From Proteromonas lacertae (taxonomy: Eukaryota; Sar; Bigyra; Opalinata; Proteromonadidae), in assembly GCA_002245135.1 (NCBI GenBank), contig NGBS01001195.1, positions 1 to 56,572 of the forward strand: a DNA stretch of 56,572 nt. Direction: 5' to 3'. Position 1 is the first letter of the stretch. Each line of letters begins with the position of its first letter. Positions 1 to 13,545 of this stretch are shown one piece after another. Position numbers and translations under genes: made by a program. The notes beneath the pieces were generated by a model. That model worked only from the letters and a program-made list of their open reading frames with translations, made no database searches and was not told where the DNA came from.

Positions 1-3000
1 TAGTTTAGATGAATCGAATGGTAATTTAATATTTACTCCTACAAGTGAAATGAAAAACTCAAATTATAAGATAATAATAACCGATTAAATGCATTTACAT
101 ACGAATTTGAATTTGATTTAAATGTGTATAATAATTATAATTCAAAGATTGAATATGAATATCCTCATTTAATATTCTACTATAAACATGAGATGAAATA
201 TGAAAGCCTGTAATAGATGGTAGTTATGATAAATTTATGATAAGTCCTTCTTTACCTATAGGTTTATCGCTGAATGAATATAGTGGTGAGATAAGTGGTT
301 CTGTATTAGTTGATGTAGTGACTAATCCATATAGAATTTCCACAAATACTGGAAGTGGCAATGAGAAATCAATATATATAACGATTTCAAAGAAATCTTG
401 TTTTGATATTGGTGATGGATTTGAGACAGTAGATGAAAATATGAAAAGTGTGAAAAGTTGTGATAATAGTGAAATTGGATATAAATACAAAGAATGTATA
501 TACAATGGTGAAAAAGACGAAATGGAATGGGGTGAAATTCATGAAGAGCAATGTAGTTTAAGTTCAGATGATTATATATCTGTGTCTAGTTGGTATGTGA
601 ATGAAAACTATGAAAATGATTGGAATAATCCTCGAAATATAAATTCAGTGAATGTAAATGATAATTGGAATAAAATAGACTTAAATGTTGATATATCAAT
701 GTCAAAGAAAAGAACAAAATATTTACGAAATGTATTTATGATGAGTGACAAAATGAATAAAAAACGATTAGAAATGAAATTGAATTATAATTGTGGTATA
801 ATACTGTATATGAATGGAAAGATATTTTATCGTCGAAATATTGATAAAGATGGAAATTTAGAATATGCTGCTCGAAATCATGAAAGACATGATCAAGAAA
901 TAACAATGCCAATCCATTATTTTCATAATGGATTAAATACGTTAGGAGTAGAAATTCATAAATTGACAAATCAAGATTCTGTTAAATTTGGAATATCTTA
1001 TTTAAAACCAAAAGCTACTAGTGGTTGGCAAAAAGTATACTTTTGTGTTTGGGACAAAGAATTAAATATTTATCAAAATGGAGTTAAAGTAACTGATCTT
1101 GATAAAGTTTGCCTTAGTTATGATGGTTCTGAAGAAACTACATTTAGAAGTGACAATGTTCAATGTGTAAATGGCAAAATAGAGAAAGTGAATTTTGTAT
1201 TTGAGAGTAGAGATTTAAGTGCAAATACATTTACTCGTTTTGGTTGGTCGAAAAAGTCAACCAATTATGATCCAAAAGATGTAAACTATTATGTAAAATA
1301 CGACATAGATTCTGATGATAGTAATTGGATTCCATTAAATTCTTCTACAATATATTATCGTTTAATGGGAAGTTATGAACAATATCGAATGGAAGTATTA
1401 TCAACAGTAGGTGATTGTAGTGGATCTAGTTGGCATATAGAATGGGCTGAATTTCAAATGCTATTTATTCATGAGAATCCACAATATGCATGTAATACCA
1501 ATAAATTATTATATCCAACATCTTTTGTAGGTGCTGAAATGGAAACAATTCCTTGTGGTGATGGTAAGATAGGATATGAATACTATAAATGTGAAGAAGA
1601 ATTAAGAGAATGGCGATATCATAATGATCGATGTTTAGAATATAAAGAGCAAATAAAATATACAGAAAATAATGAATTGAATTTTATAATAGGAGTAGAA
1701 AGTATATATGAAGTGATGGAAGGTAATTTTGACAGTGTTAGTTGGAACAACACAGATGATCATTTATTGTTAGATGAAAGAAGTGGTAAAATAATAGGTT
1801 TATTTGATGCTAAGACTGATATATATATCTTATTAAAATTCCAGATATCTTCAATGAACAAAGAGATAGATGAAGTGATTCATATAAATGCAGATCATAA
1901 ACGATTAGAATTTGATTATAAACAAAGAGAATTACATTTACATACGAATGTGAGAGTTGAAGTAAGAGCAAACATATCAATGAATGGATTAAGAAGTATA
2001 AAATGTAATGAAATTGAATGTGATTTTGTTAGTTTAGATGAATCGAATGGTAATTTAATATTTACTCCTACAAGTGAAATGAAAAACTCAAATTATAAGA
2101 TAATAATAACCGATTTAAATGCATTTACATACGAATTTGAATTTGATTTAAATGTGTATAATAATTATAATTCAAAGATTGAATATGAATATCCTCATTT
2201 AATATTCTACTATAAACATGAGATGAAATATGAAAAGCCTGTAATAGATGGTAGTTATGATAAATTTATGATAAGTCCTTCTTTACCTATAGGTTTATCG
2301 CTGAATGAATATAGTGGTGAGATAAGTGGTTCTGTATTAGTTGATGTAGTGACTAATCCATATAGAATCTCCACAAATACTGGAAGTGGCAATGAGAAAT
2401 CAATATATATAACGATTTCAATAAAGAAATCTTGTTTTGATATTGGTGATGGATTTGAGACAGTAGATGAAAATATGAAAAGTGTGAAAAGTTGTGATAA
2501 TAGTGAAATTGGATATAAATACAAAGAATGTATATACAATGGTGAAAAAGACGAAATGGAATGGGGTGAAATTCATGAAGAGCAATGTAGTTTAAGTTCA
2601 GATGATTATATATCTGTGTCTAGTTGGTATGTGAATGAAAACTATGAAAATGATTGGAATAATCCTCGAAATATAAATTCAGTGAATGTAAATGATAATT
2701 GGAATAAAATAGACTTAAATGTTGACATATCAATGTCAAAGAAAAGAACAAAATATTTACGAAATGTATTTATGATGAGTGACAAAATGAATAAAAAACG
2801 ATTAGAAATGAAATTGAATTATAATTGTGGTATAATACTGTATATGAATGGAAAAATATTTTATCGTCGAAATATTGATAAAGATGGAAATTTAGAATAT
2901 GCTGCTCGAAATCATGAAAGACATGATCAAGAAATAACAATGCCAATCCATTATTTTCATAATGGATTAAATACGTTAGGAGTAGAAATTCATAAATTGA

Positions 3001-3921
3001 CAAATCAAGATTCTGTTAAATTTGGAATATCTTATTTAAAACCAAAAGCTACTAGTGGTTGGCAAAAAGTATACTTTTGTGTTTGGGACAAAGAATTAAA
3101 TATTTATCAAAATGGAGTTAAAGTAACTGATCTTGATAAAGTTTGCCTTAGTTATGATGGTTCTGAAGAAACTACATTTAGAAGTGACAATGTTCAATGT
3201 GTAAATGGCAAAATAGAGAAAGTGAATTTTGTATTTGAGAGTAGAGATTTAAGTGCAAATACATTTACTCGTTTTGGTTGGTCGAAAAAGTCAACCAATT
3301 ATGATCCAAAAGATGTAAACTATTATGTAAAATACGACATAGATTCTGATGATAGTAATTGGATTCCATTAAATTCTTCTACAATATATTATCGTTTAAT
3401 GGGAAGTTATGAACAATATCGAATGGAAGTATTATCAACAGTAGGTGATTGTAGTGGATCTAGTTGGCATATAGAATGGGCTGAATTTCAAATGCTATTT
3501 ATTCATGAGAATCCACAATATGCATGTAATACCAATAAATTATTATATCCAACATCTTTTGTAGGTGCTGAAATGGAAACAATTCCTTGTGGTGATGGTA
3601 AGATAGGATATGAATACTATAAATGTGAAGAAGAATTAAGAGAATGGCGATATCATAATGATCGATGTTTAGAATATAAAGAGCAAATAAAATATACAGA
3701 AAATAATGAATTGAATTTTATAATAGGAGTAGAAAGTATATATGAAGTGATGGAAGGTAATTTTGACAGTGTTAGTTGGAACAATACAGATGATCATTTA
3801 TTGTTAGATGAAAGAAGTGGTAAAATAATAGGTTTATTTGATGCTAAGACTGATATATATATCTTATTAAAATTCCAGATATCTTCAATGAACAAAGAGA
3901 TAGATGAAGTGATTCATATAA
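1..3921 (+). repeat. Tandem duplication, about 2.03-kb period, inside the surface gene
   Basis: Bases 1-1887 recur at 2030-3921. I saw only a handful of substitutions plus small length differences (two one-base gaps and one three-base insertion), so identity is above about 99%. Copy 2 diverges right after 3921, where it is joined in frame to the four-Cys module at 3936. The unit contains the jelly-roll-like and discoidin-like modules. Copy 1 runs off the left edge, so there may be more copies. Confidence 0.93.
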
Positions 3922-6900
3922 TAACTAGTATTTTATATTGTGAAGAAAATAATGGATATTCAAAAACAGAATTTAACTCAACATCTTCGAAACAATGTAG
4001 CAATAATATGATAGGAAATATGTATCGAAAATGTGAAGGTGAAATAACAAATCCATCTTGGGGAGAAGAGAATAATGAAGAATGTACATCAATCAAATAC
4101 AAGAAAGAAAATATATTTTATGAAAATGAAAATATAACGATAACTCCTGTGATAGAAGGTAAACTGAAAAATGAAGAAATATCCTATTCAATAGAAACAG
4201 ACAATGATGAAATTTCAATCAATTCTAAGAATGGAATAATAAAAGGTCTAATAAAAGAGAATAAAGAGTTGATTGTGAAAATAAAAATAGAATATAAAAA
4301 TCAAAAAATATCTGACTCAATAAATATAAAAATATTAAAAACAATATTCGAAATAAATCCATCTGAATATGAATACACAATCTATGAGAATGTAAAAACA
4401 TCATCAATCACAACAAATCGTAAAATTTCGGAATATTCAATATCTCCAGAATTAATATCTGAATTAAAACTAAATACAAGTGATGGTTCAATTGAAGGAA
4501 TAATAAAAGAACTAGTAAATGGAAAAGAATATACAATAAGTGGTTTAACCGAAAGTGGATATAAATATTCAACGAAAATCGTTATATCCTCTAAAAGTAT
4601 AATATAATATAATATCTATATAAATCATAATTCTCTAATTTTTATAGATACCTATTGTGAAGAAAATAATGGATATTCTAAAACAGAATTTAACTCAACA
4701 TCTTCAAAACAATGTGGTGATAATATGATAGGAAATATGTATCGAAAATGTGAAGGTGAAATATCAAATCCTTTATGGGGAGAAGAGAATAATGAAGAAT
4801 GTACATCAATCAAATATGAATTTTCACATTTTATTTTTAATCATAATCATTATGTAGAAATCAAGCCAATAATAACTGGAAAACTGAATGATTTTACATT
4901 TAATGGAATTGGTGAATTACCAAAAGATTTAATACTTAATAATGATGGTGTGATAAATGGAACTGCCAAAGAAATAACATCTAAAGCAATAAAATATATA
5001 ATAAAAATATCTCATTCTGAATATCCAAATCAAAATCTTGAAATGGAGCTTCAAATCGAGATATTAGATAATTATATTCGATATTCAAAATCTTCTTATA
5101 ATTGGATAGTGAGTGTATATTATGAAACTGATTCTCCTGAATTATCAACGAAATTTATAAATTTCGTTGTAAATCCTTCTTTACCCTCTGGATTATCAAT
5201 AAATAAGACAAATGGAATAATAAGTGGCATAGTTAATAGTGAATATGATTTAAAAGAATATGTAATAATAGGAATAGTATCTGATGAGATGAATATAACA
5301 ACTGAATTAAATATAAGTGTAACAAGTATATTATATATTAATTATGTTATATTTATTGTTTTAATAGAATCTTATTGTGAAGAAAATAATGGATATTCAA
5401 AAACAGAATTTAACTCAACATCTTCGAAACAATGTAGCAATAATATGATAGGAAATATGTATCGAAAATGTGAAGGTGAAATAACAAATCCATCTTGGGG
5501 AGAAGAGAATAATGAAGAATGTACATCAATCAAATACAAGAAAGAAAATATATTTTATGAAAATGAAAATATAACGATAACTCCTGTGATAGAAGGTAAA
5601 CTGAAAAATGAAGAAATATCCTATTCAATAGAAACAGACAATGATGAAATTTCAATCAATTCTAAGAATGGAATAATAAAAGGTCTAATAAAAGAGAATA
5701 AAGAGTTGATTGTGAAAATAAAAATAGAATATAAAAATCAAAAAATATCTGACTCAATAAATATAAAAATATTAAAAACAATATTCGAAATAAATCCATC
5801 TGAATATGAATACACAATCTATGAGAATGTAAAAACATCATCAATCACAACAAATCGTAAAATTTCGGAATATTCAATATCTCCAGAATTAATATCTGAA
5901 TTAAAACTAAATACAAGTGATGGTTCAATTGAAGGAATAATAAAAGAACTAGTAAATGGAAAAGAATATACAATAAGTGGTTTAACCGAAAGTGGATATA
6001 AATATTCAACGAAAATCGTTATATCCTCTAAAAGTATAATATAATATAATATCTATATAAATCATAATTCTCTAATTTTTATAGATACCTATTGTGAAGA
6101 AAATAATGGTTATCCACAAACTGAATATAATAAAAATGTGACAATATCTTGTGGTAAAAATGGTATTGGATATAGAAGAAGAGAATGTAAAGGAGATGTT
6201 ATAAATCCTAGTTGGTTAGAACCTTTTGTATATTGTAAATATATTGAATATGATTCTTCATATCAATCATATGTAAATGAAACAATAAGAATAAAACCAA
6301 CTATATCTGGTGATATTGATGATAAGTTACAATTCTCATTCACTAATAATGAAGAAGAAGAATTCATAACAATAGATTTAATTAGTGGAGAAATATATGG
6401 AAAAATGAATAAAACATCATCTTTAGATTATGTGATTGTAGTGAGAAGTGAGAAATTTAATAATATTACTATACCAATTCATATTGATGTAATAAATGTA
6501 GAATTTTATTATGAACCAAACGAATTGAGTTATTTTGTCTATACCAATATATTTACTTCACTTCCTTATACTAATAAACAATTTGATTATTATTCAATAT
6601 CTCCAAGACTTCCAAATGGTTTATCGTTTAATTCAAAGAATGGTCAAATATCAGGTAGGATGTATGAAGAATATGAAAATCAATTCATAATAGGCGGAAT
6701 TAGTGAATTAAATCATACAACATCCTTATCAATAAAAATAAGAAGTATAATATATATGATATATATTCTTAATAGCTGTTTATTGTGAAGCAATAGGTAA
6801 GTGGAGTAGAACTGGTTATTATGAAACAATTTCTTTACCTTGTCCAAAGGAGTTGAATATGACAGGGACAATGTATAAAAGATGTCAAGGAACAATAGAA

Positions 6901-9491
6901 AAACCTGAATGGGGAATGACAAATATGAGTGAATGTAAAATCTATATCAAAAGTCCTCCCAATATTTTTGATACACCAAAATATGAAGATTTAGATGAAA
7001 TCATCAAATCAGAATCAGAGAATATAAATAATGAAATACCGACCATTATACCTACAAATTACACTACAATTGAATTTGTAAAAGATGTAAGTATATCATT
7101 AACTGAAATTAATATAAAGAGTCAATATTCAGTAGATACAAACTATATAAATTACAAAGAAAAAGATGACGTTTTAATCAACAACAAAATAATAAAAAAG
7201 AAATCTGAAATAATCATTTCACCAATTCGAGAAGAATTATCGTCCATAACTTTATTCAAAGAAATTACTGAATCAATAATAGAAAATTTGAATATAGTAG
7301 TGAATTCTCGAATGAAAATAAGAAAAAGGGGTTTAAGTGAATTAAGTGAAGATGGTGATGATATTAGTAATAAAGATTTAGTATTTAATGTAGGTAAATG
7401 TGGAGTATTTGCTTCAATTAATAATTCTCATATTTCTAATATCACAATAAATATAAAAGACTTAACTGTATTGAATTGTTCAGGATATGGAGGTATATTT
7501 GCGAATGAATTAGAAATTCCAAAATATATAATGTAATAATAAACATGGAAAATACTCCAATGATAGTGGATTTATCACATTTTAATATATTTGGTTTTCT
7601 ATCTGGATATGTAGAAAACTCAACAATCGAAAATTGTCGAGTAATAGGGTCAAATATATCAATAATATCTGAAAAACAAAATGATAATAGTAACAAAATA
7701 TCTTCCACTTTAATAGGTGAATCTATTAATAGTAATATATTATTCAGTTATGTTGATATTGATGAAATGAAAATTGTAAATAATATGAATGAAAGAAGTG
7801 AAAATAACTCATTTATCTTTGGTGGTTTAGTTGGTAAATATATTACAACAATAGAAAATAATTATATAATAAATTCATCATTTGTATTGATTCGAAATTC
7901 TCTGCTAATAAGTCAATTACACAAGGATAATGGAATGAGAATGATATATGGAGGATTAATAGGAGAAGAAAGCAGTTCAAATGACTCAACAATAATGATA
8001 TATTCATGTTGGCATAAAATAGTGTCATATGGATTAGATTATGAAAGTGAAGAAAGTAGTAAATTTGGTGGATTTATTGGAAATAGAGAAAGTAATAATG
8101 ATTCATACTCTGAGATTAGTATAAAATTCAGTTATGTTCGAATTCTATTGGCCAATCAATTAATAGGTGATAATTTTGATGTAGGTGTATTTTTCGGTTT
8201 TGAAGAAGATGAAGGAAATATAGAGATAGAAAATAATTATGGATATGTTCAAAAACCATTTGTAACAAATGATTTACATGAAACATATTTAAGTGAATAT
8301 AGTGATAATACAAAGAGTTCAAGATTAATAATGGAAGATAATGGTAATATATTATTTGGTGATGGAGTAAAGACAAACAAATGTAAAACAACTATGTGTG
8401 ATGAAGAATTGAAAGGAATTGGATATAGAAAGAGTCCTTATTTGAACATATATACAAACATAGCTCCAGCAGAAACTAAAAAAGGATTAGATGATCAAAT
8501 AGGGGAATATCTAAGAAGAAGAATATTATTATCTCCTTATTCAAAATTATATGTTTTAAAGATTGAGAAAATAATATTGAATGATGATAAAACTAGTATA
8601 CATTGTCCTGTGAAATGTTCAGAACATGGTAAATGTATTGGAAACATTTGTTTATGTGATCCATATTACACAGGTGTAACTTGTTCATTACATTTATGTA
8701 AATATGGCAAATCATTAAGTGGATTTGTGAGTGAATGTTCAAATCAAGGAGAATGTGATAGATTAACAGGTAAATGTAGATGTTTTGCTGGTTATGAAGG
8801 AAGTGAATGTCAAAGAACGAAATGTCCAAATAATTGTAATAATCATGGAATTTGTGCTGTAGATGATAAAAATAAGAAAATATCAAAATGTGAATGTGAT
8901 AAAGAATATGAAGGGTATGATTGTTCAAATAGAAAATGTCCAAAAGGTTTAACAACTAAAGATGATTGTGAAGAATCTCCTTATCAAACAGAAACAATAA
9001 CATTCAATTCATCATTAACAACCACAAATACTGGATTTATTTATGTATTATATAAAGATTCAAATGAAAAAGAATGGTTTACATTAGCATTTAAATATAA
9101 TAATAAAGATGAATGGATGACAGCTTTAACATCTTTACCTTGTGGAGTAATATCAATCGAAGAGATGGAAGTAGAAACAATAGAAAAATCATTAACAGTT
9201 GTTAGAATTCCATATTCTCAGCATCAAAGTGGAAGACAATATCCTATGAAGATAATAGGAAAGAAAGAAATGAAGAATTTGAAAGATAATAACATTCCAT
9301 ATTTTCATGGATTAATAGATAGAAATGATTTACTTGATACAAATACAGTAGATATTAATTATTCTTCAGAAAAGCCTTCTACTTCCTTAGAATGTAGTGG
9401 AAATGGAATATGTAATAGAAAGAACGGATTGTGTGAATGTTTTGATGGATATTATGGAATTTCTTGTAGTTTAAATACTGAAATTGTATAA
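1..9491 (+). CDS. Giant mosaic surface protein (5' end outside window)
   Basis: Main open frame 237-4607, continued in frames 4725-6044, 6138-6742, about 6776-7536 and 7545-9491. Modules in order: a jelly-roll-like domain with the pattern 'YMNGKIFYRRN ... GVEIH' (twice, tandem duplication); a discoidin-like stretch; a four-Cys module (C...G.xxRxC...W...C) seen about eight times; putative-Ig (He_PIG-like) repeats of the type 'SPSLPxGLSxN..G.ISG'; three GLUG-like stretches (GGLVG, GGLIG, GGFIG); and four EGF-like domains at about 8604-9470. Introns at 4597-4647, 5336-5367, 6034-6084 and 6745-6775 are all phase 1. The frame breaks near 85, 204 and 7514, each by one base in an A or T run. After the stop at 9491 another frame (9491-9589) reads as a strongly hydrophobic stretch followed by a Lys-rich tail, so a one-base error near 9486 may hide a membrane anchor. 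This is probably an adhesive cell-surface protein; the function is inferred from domains only. Confidence 0.75.
3936..6109 (+). repeat. Second direct repeat (737 bp, offset 1437) with its intron
   Basis: Bases 3936-4672 and 5373-6109 appear identical. Each copy holds a four-Cys module, a putative-Ig segment and the 51-nt intron (4597-4647 and 6034-6084). Between them lies a diverged module at about 4655-5372. Complete identity including the intron argues for a very recent duplication or conversion. Confidence 0.92.
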
Positions 9492-9646
9492 ATACTATCA
9501 TTTTACATTTTATTATTATTATTATTTTAATATTATTATTGTTACTGTTTTATAAATTGTTTTATAAATTATTAAAAAAACAATATTAACAAAAGAATAT
9601 TGAATAAAGATACATTAAACAATAATAAAGATAGATTCTTCTTCTT

Positions 9647-12600
9647 TTACTTCCCACTTACTCCTTTTACAGCAACAGCATCATCTACTCGATGTTTTAA
9701 AATACTCATTATTTGTTCTTTACATTCAGCTTCTACACCATCAACTTCATGTAATAATACAATGCTTGAACTATGAACATATCTTAACACTGAATCAATA
9801 CATTCTAAATGAACATCTACTGTATTACTATCAATACCACCTACCACATTACTCTCTACATCTCCAGTAAATAATTGTTTTATATATTCAATATCTGATT
9901 GAATTTTTGAGGTATATTTCATTTGGAATGTTCCAACTACATCAGTATGAGTATTAGTAACAGTCATTGCACATAAATCAAATACTAATTCATCTCCATC
10001 ATAACTACACTTCAAAGTTGATAATCCTTTTCCTAAAGCATCTTCAATCTTATTGGAGATTTCTTTAGGATATGCCTCAGCTGTATCACTTCCTTTATTC
10101 GTATATTCCCATACAGAACTAGCACAAACAGTAGCTCTACCACTACAACATAATACTCTACTTAATACATTAATAATTGCGTCTAAAACATTTACACGAA
10201 TATGAAGGAAATATACTGGTTCAATAACAGAGAATGGATATGTTAATATATTCATATTATTAGCTAATATAATTTCAAGATTATTAGTATCGTAATTAGG
10301 ATTATAGAGTGATTCTAACACTTGTGATCTTAATCCAACATAGATCATATAGAATCCTAAGAATTTCAATATTCTTGTTTCATATTCAATGAATTGGTTA
10401 TTAAACTGATCAAATGATTTATTCTGTTCATTTGTACTTTCTTCATCGCTTGAAATGATTTGGAATATTATATCATAAATCGATTTTATTTGATTCTTTA
10501 TATAATTCAATGTGTTTACTCTTACACAAACATGATCAATATTATATGATATAATGGGAATAGCTTCACTTGCTCTTCTTTGTCTTCCCAGTAAGTTCTT
10601 AAATCCCCAACCTGAGGATTTAGTAGAGGATGAAGTTGGTGGTGATGGAAGTGGAGGAATTAATCCTTTTATATCATCACAATTGGATAATAATGTAGTA
10701 CAATATTTAGTTAATAAATCAATCACTTGTTTAATGAATAGTTTAGTACAAGTGGATGGTAATGTTTCACCATTTAAGTGACTTAATATTGAGTTTAACA
10801 TAGTGGTTAAATTCAATATTAATTTCTCACTGGATTGTGAAGGATTAAAACGATCCGTTTCACTCTTTTCACTCTCCCAGATTTCATTTTTCAATGACGT
10901 TTCAATTTCCTTTGTCATAATGGTAAATGAATTAGAAATCCATTGATTCAAATAAGCACTTAATGTCTCATGAATACCAACTTTCTGTTCTAAAATTTCA
11001 TCTATTTTTTTATCAAATGCACAAGTAGAATGGTATAATGAAAATATTTCATAATTTAAAGTTTCAGAGTTGACTATTTCATCACATTTATTCTTAACAT
11101 TATCTTTTGTCATTGTTCGTAATGTTTCATAAGTATAAGTATCAATATCACTTCTAATATCTTTCATTTCATTTAATAATGAGTTTAATTCAGGTGATTC
11201 TATTAATTTCAATACTTTTTCTATTATTACACTCAATTCTAATGGTCCACCAGTTTCTTCATCAACTCCTAAGGATGTAAATATGTTATTAATTCCTGTG
11301 TTGATTGTATCAAGTAATGATTCTTTTGTTACAGTTTCTAAGTCTAATAATGGATCAGCATTATCACTGAATATTTGTTGAATTGAATATAATAATTTGA
11401 ATAATTGAATATCTACTGATATTGCTTTTATATCATTGATATAATTGATATAAAATGATTGTAAACCAATTACTAATGAATTGATAGCATCAGTGACTAT
11501 TGTTTGAATGTAATGTCTTGTGATGGAAATATAAGCATCATTGGAGAGTGGATAAGAGAATACTATTATAAATATAATATAATATAATATAATAATAATA
11601 ATACATGTTGGTTGATCTAAAACACTTGGATCTACAACATCTTTACCAATTTCTTTAATTTTCTTACTAATCTCTTCAATCTTCATATAAATATCATTAT
11701 TTCTAGGATGAGATTCAACATAAGTTCTTAATAATGAATGGAATATAGAGACAAAAGTAAAATGTTCATTTACATCAATTACAGTACAAAATCTATCCAA
11801 CAGCGAAACAACTTGTTTAAATTCTGATTGCAATTCCATACTATGTAATGACACATATAAAATATTTTCTAATAAAGTATTACTCACTGGAACAGGTATT
11901 GGTAATTGAATATTAAATGTATTAATTATTTGATTACAATCATCTAATATTGGAGCTAATAGTTCAATACACCAACTGATATCAGTATCTTCATCAGACA
12001 ATAACACCTGAATTTCTTTAGAATGTTTTCTAATCACTAATAATTGTTTGGATTTAACTTCTATTGATTCTTCACTTTGTTTTATATACCATAATAATGA
12101 TGTGAATACTAAGAGCAAATATGATCTTAACCAGATTCTGTAGTTATTATTGTCATTATTAAACTCACTGAGTGGATGTTTGGATATGATTTCACATAAT
12201 GTTTGTAGAGTGACTAAAGAATGAGTATCTACAGAATGTTCTAGAATTGTCTTATTCAATTCTTCACTAACTTGATATTCACTTGCTAATAAGTTAAATA
12301 TTTCTTTCTTATCATCAGGAATGTTATAATCATAACTCATCACTAATGTTAAATAAGAGAGTACACCCATTTCATTGATTTTTATATTCCAATATTTTAA
12401 ATCGCATGGTGTAAGAGTATCATTCCATTGTGAAGTTAATTCATTGAGTTTGGAATATTCTAAGGATTTCACATCATCTTCAGATATTTCTACAGGTATT
12501 CTTGCTTTTGGTTGTTGGTTTTGATTATCATCTTCTTCTGCTGATGCTCCAGCTAAGTTGTTTTCTTCATCTTCTTTTAAGTTAACTTCTTCTTCATCAT

Positions 12601-13425
12601 TTTCTTCTTCTTTTTGTGCCTCCTTTACCTGTTCAATGTATTTTTGTTGTAATTTCTTCTTATGCAATTCCATAATTAATTCGGTAATATCTGCCTCTAC
12701 GTTTGTAGCTAAATAACATGATTCAACAGTGAAATTAGCATCACTTACTTCAGTCATCATCAATTTTTCACTTTCAGCACATTTTATCCATATTTCTCGT
12801 AATATATTTAAACGGTTTCTTTCGTATTTCTCAAACATACTCATAATACCTGACATTGTCTTGGTATGTTCACTTTCTGCGATTGCTAAAGCTTGTTCGG
12901 CTTGATCAACTGCAGCTTGAATACCTTTCTTTCTTGCTTTTGCTACATCCTCTGTTTTCTGTTGGTATTGTCTATTAAAATAGATATTAATGATTAAAAA
13001 ATACTTTCTACTTGTCTTTTCTACACTTTCTAATTTTGCTTTTACTGCTCGCAGATCATGAAGTAATGTTGTTAGCTTGGGAAGCACTTCATCTTTCAAT
13101 AAAGCCAAATACTGTTTATGAGCATTACTAGTTGCTTGCATCTATAGAATTATATCATAAAACCTATCTTAATACACATGCAGATGTTGCTGTTAAAGCA
13201 ACACGAAAAGAAGTTAATTCTGAAGGGAAATCAGGTAAAACATTCTTGGCATATACCTTAATGGCGTTTTCTTCTAATGAAACACGGTTCTACAATAAGA
13301 AAATGATGTGATGATACTTCATAGAAAACGATTAAAGCTTTAATAGTTTGTTTAGCTTGTTTAGCTTTCCTTTGTACAATATCAAACGAGTCAACTAATG
13401 CGTCTTTGAATGTTAGATCAGCCAT
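9647..13425 (-). CDS. F-BAR (FCH) domain protein, about 1,200 residues
   Basis: The start is ATG at 13425 (MADLTFKDAL). Removing short introns at 13290-13317, 13142-13175 and 12972-13004 joins the N-terminus in frame to the long open frame. A further small in-frame intron is likely near 11568-11605. The first ~270 residues are helical and match the F-BAR pattern: an FCH start, 'FYENR.SLEENAIKVYAK', then long coiled-coil helices with 'KARKKG' and a Lys/Glu-rich stretch. An acidic linker and a long helical C-terminal region follow; I do not recognise the latter. F-BAR proteins bind and curve membranes and link them to actin, so a role in endocytosis or protrusion is likely. The size exceeds that of typical F-BAR proteins. 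The F-BAR call is firm by pattern; the rest is uncharacterised. Confidence 0.72.
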
Positions 13426-13545
13426 TTCAAAAAAGAAATATCTTCTATCAGAAAACCGAAATTTTTATACCGAAGTGTTTATATTTTTTAAAAATTAACT
13501 GAAACAAATTGAAGAAAATAATAAACAATTAATCTACTTATTGAA

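Noticed and set aside
8128-8955. Antisense open frames opposite the EGF-like region and other hydrophobic Leu/Ile/His/Tyr-rich frames on the opposite strand of coding regions
   Set aside because: Their composition is what the reverse complement of AT-rich, Asn/Lys/Glu-rich coding sequence gives; they show no motif and often no splice-compatible ends.
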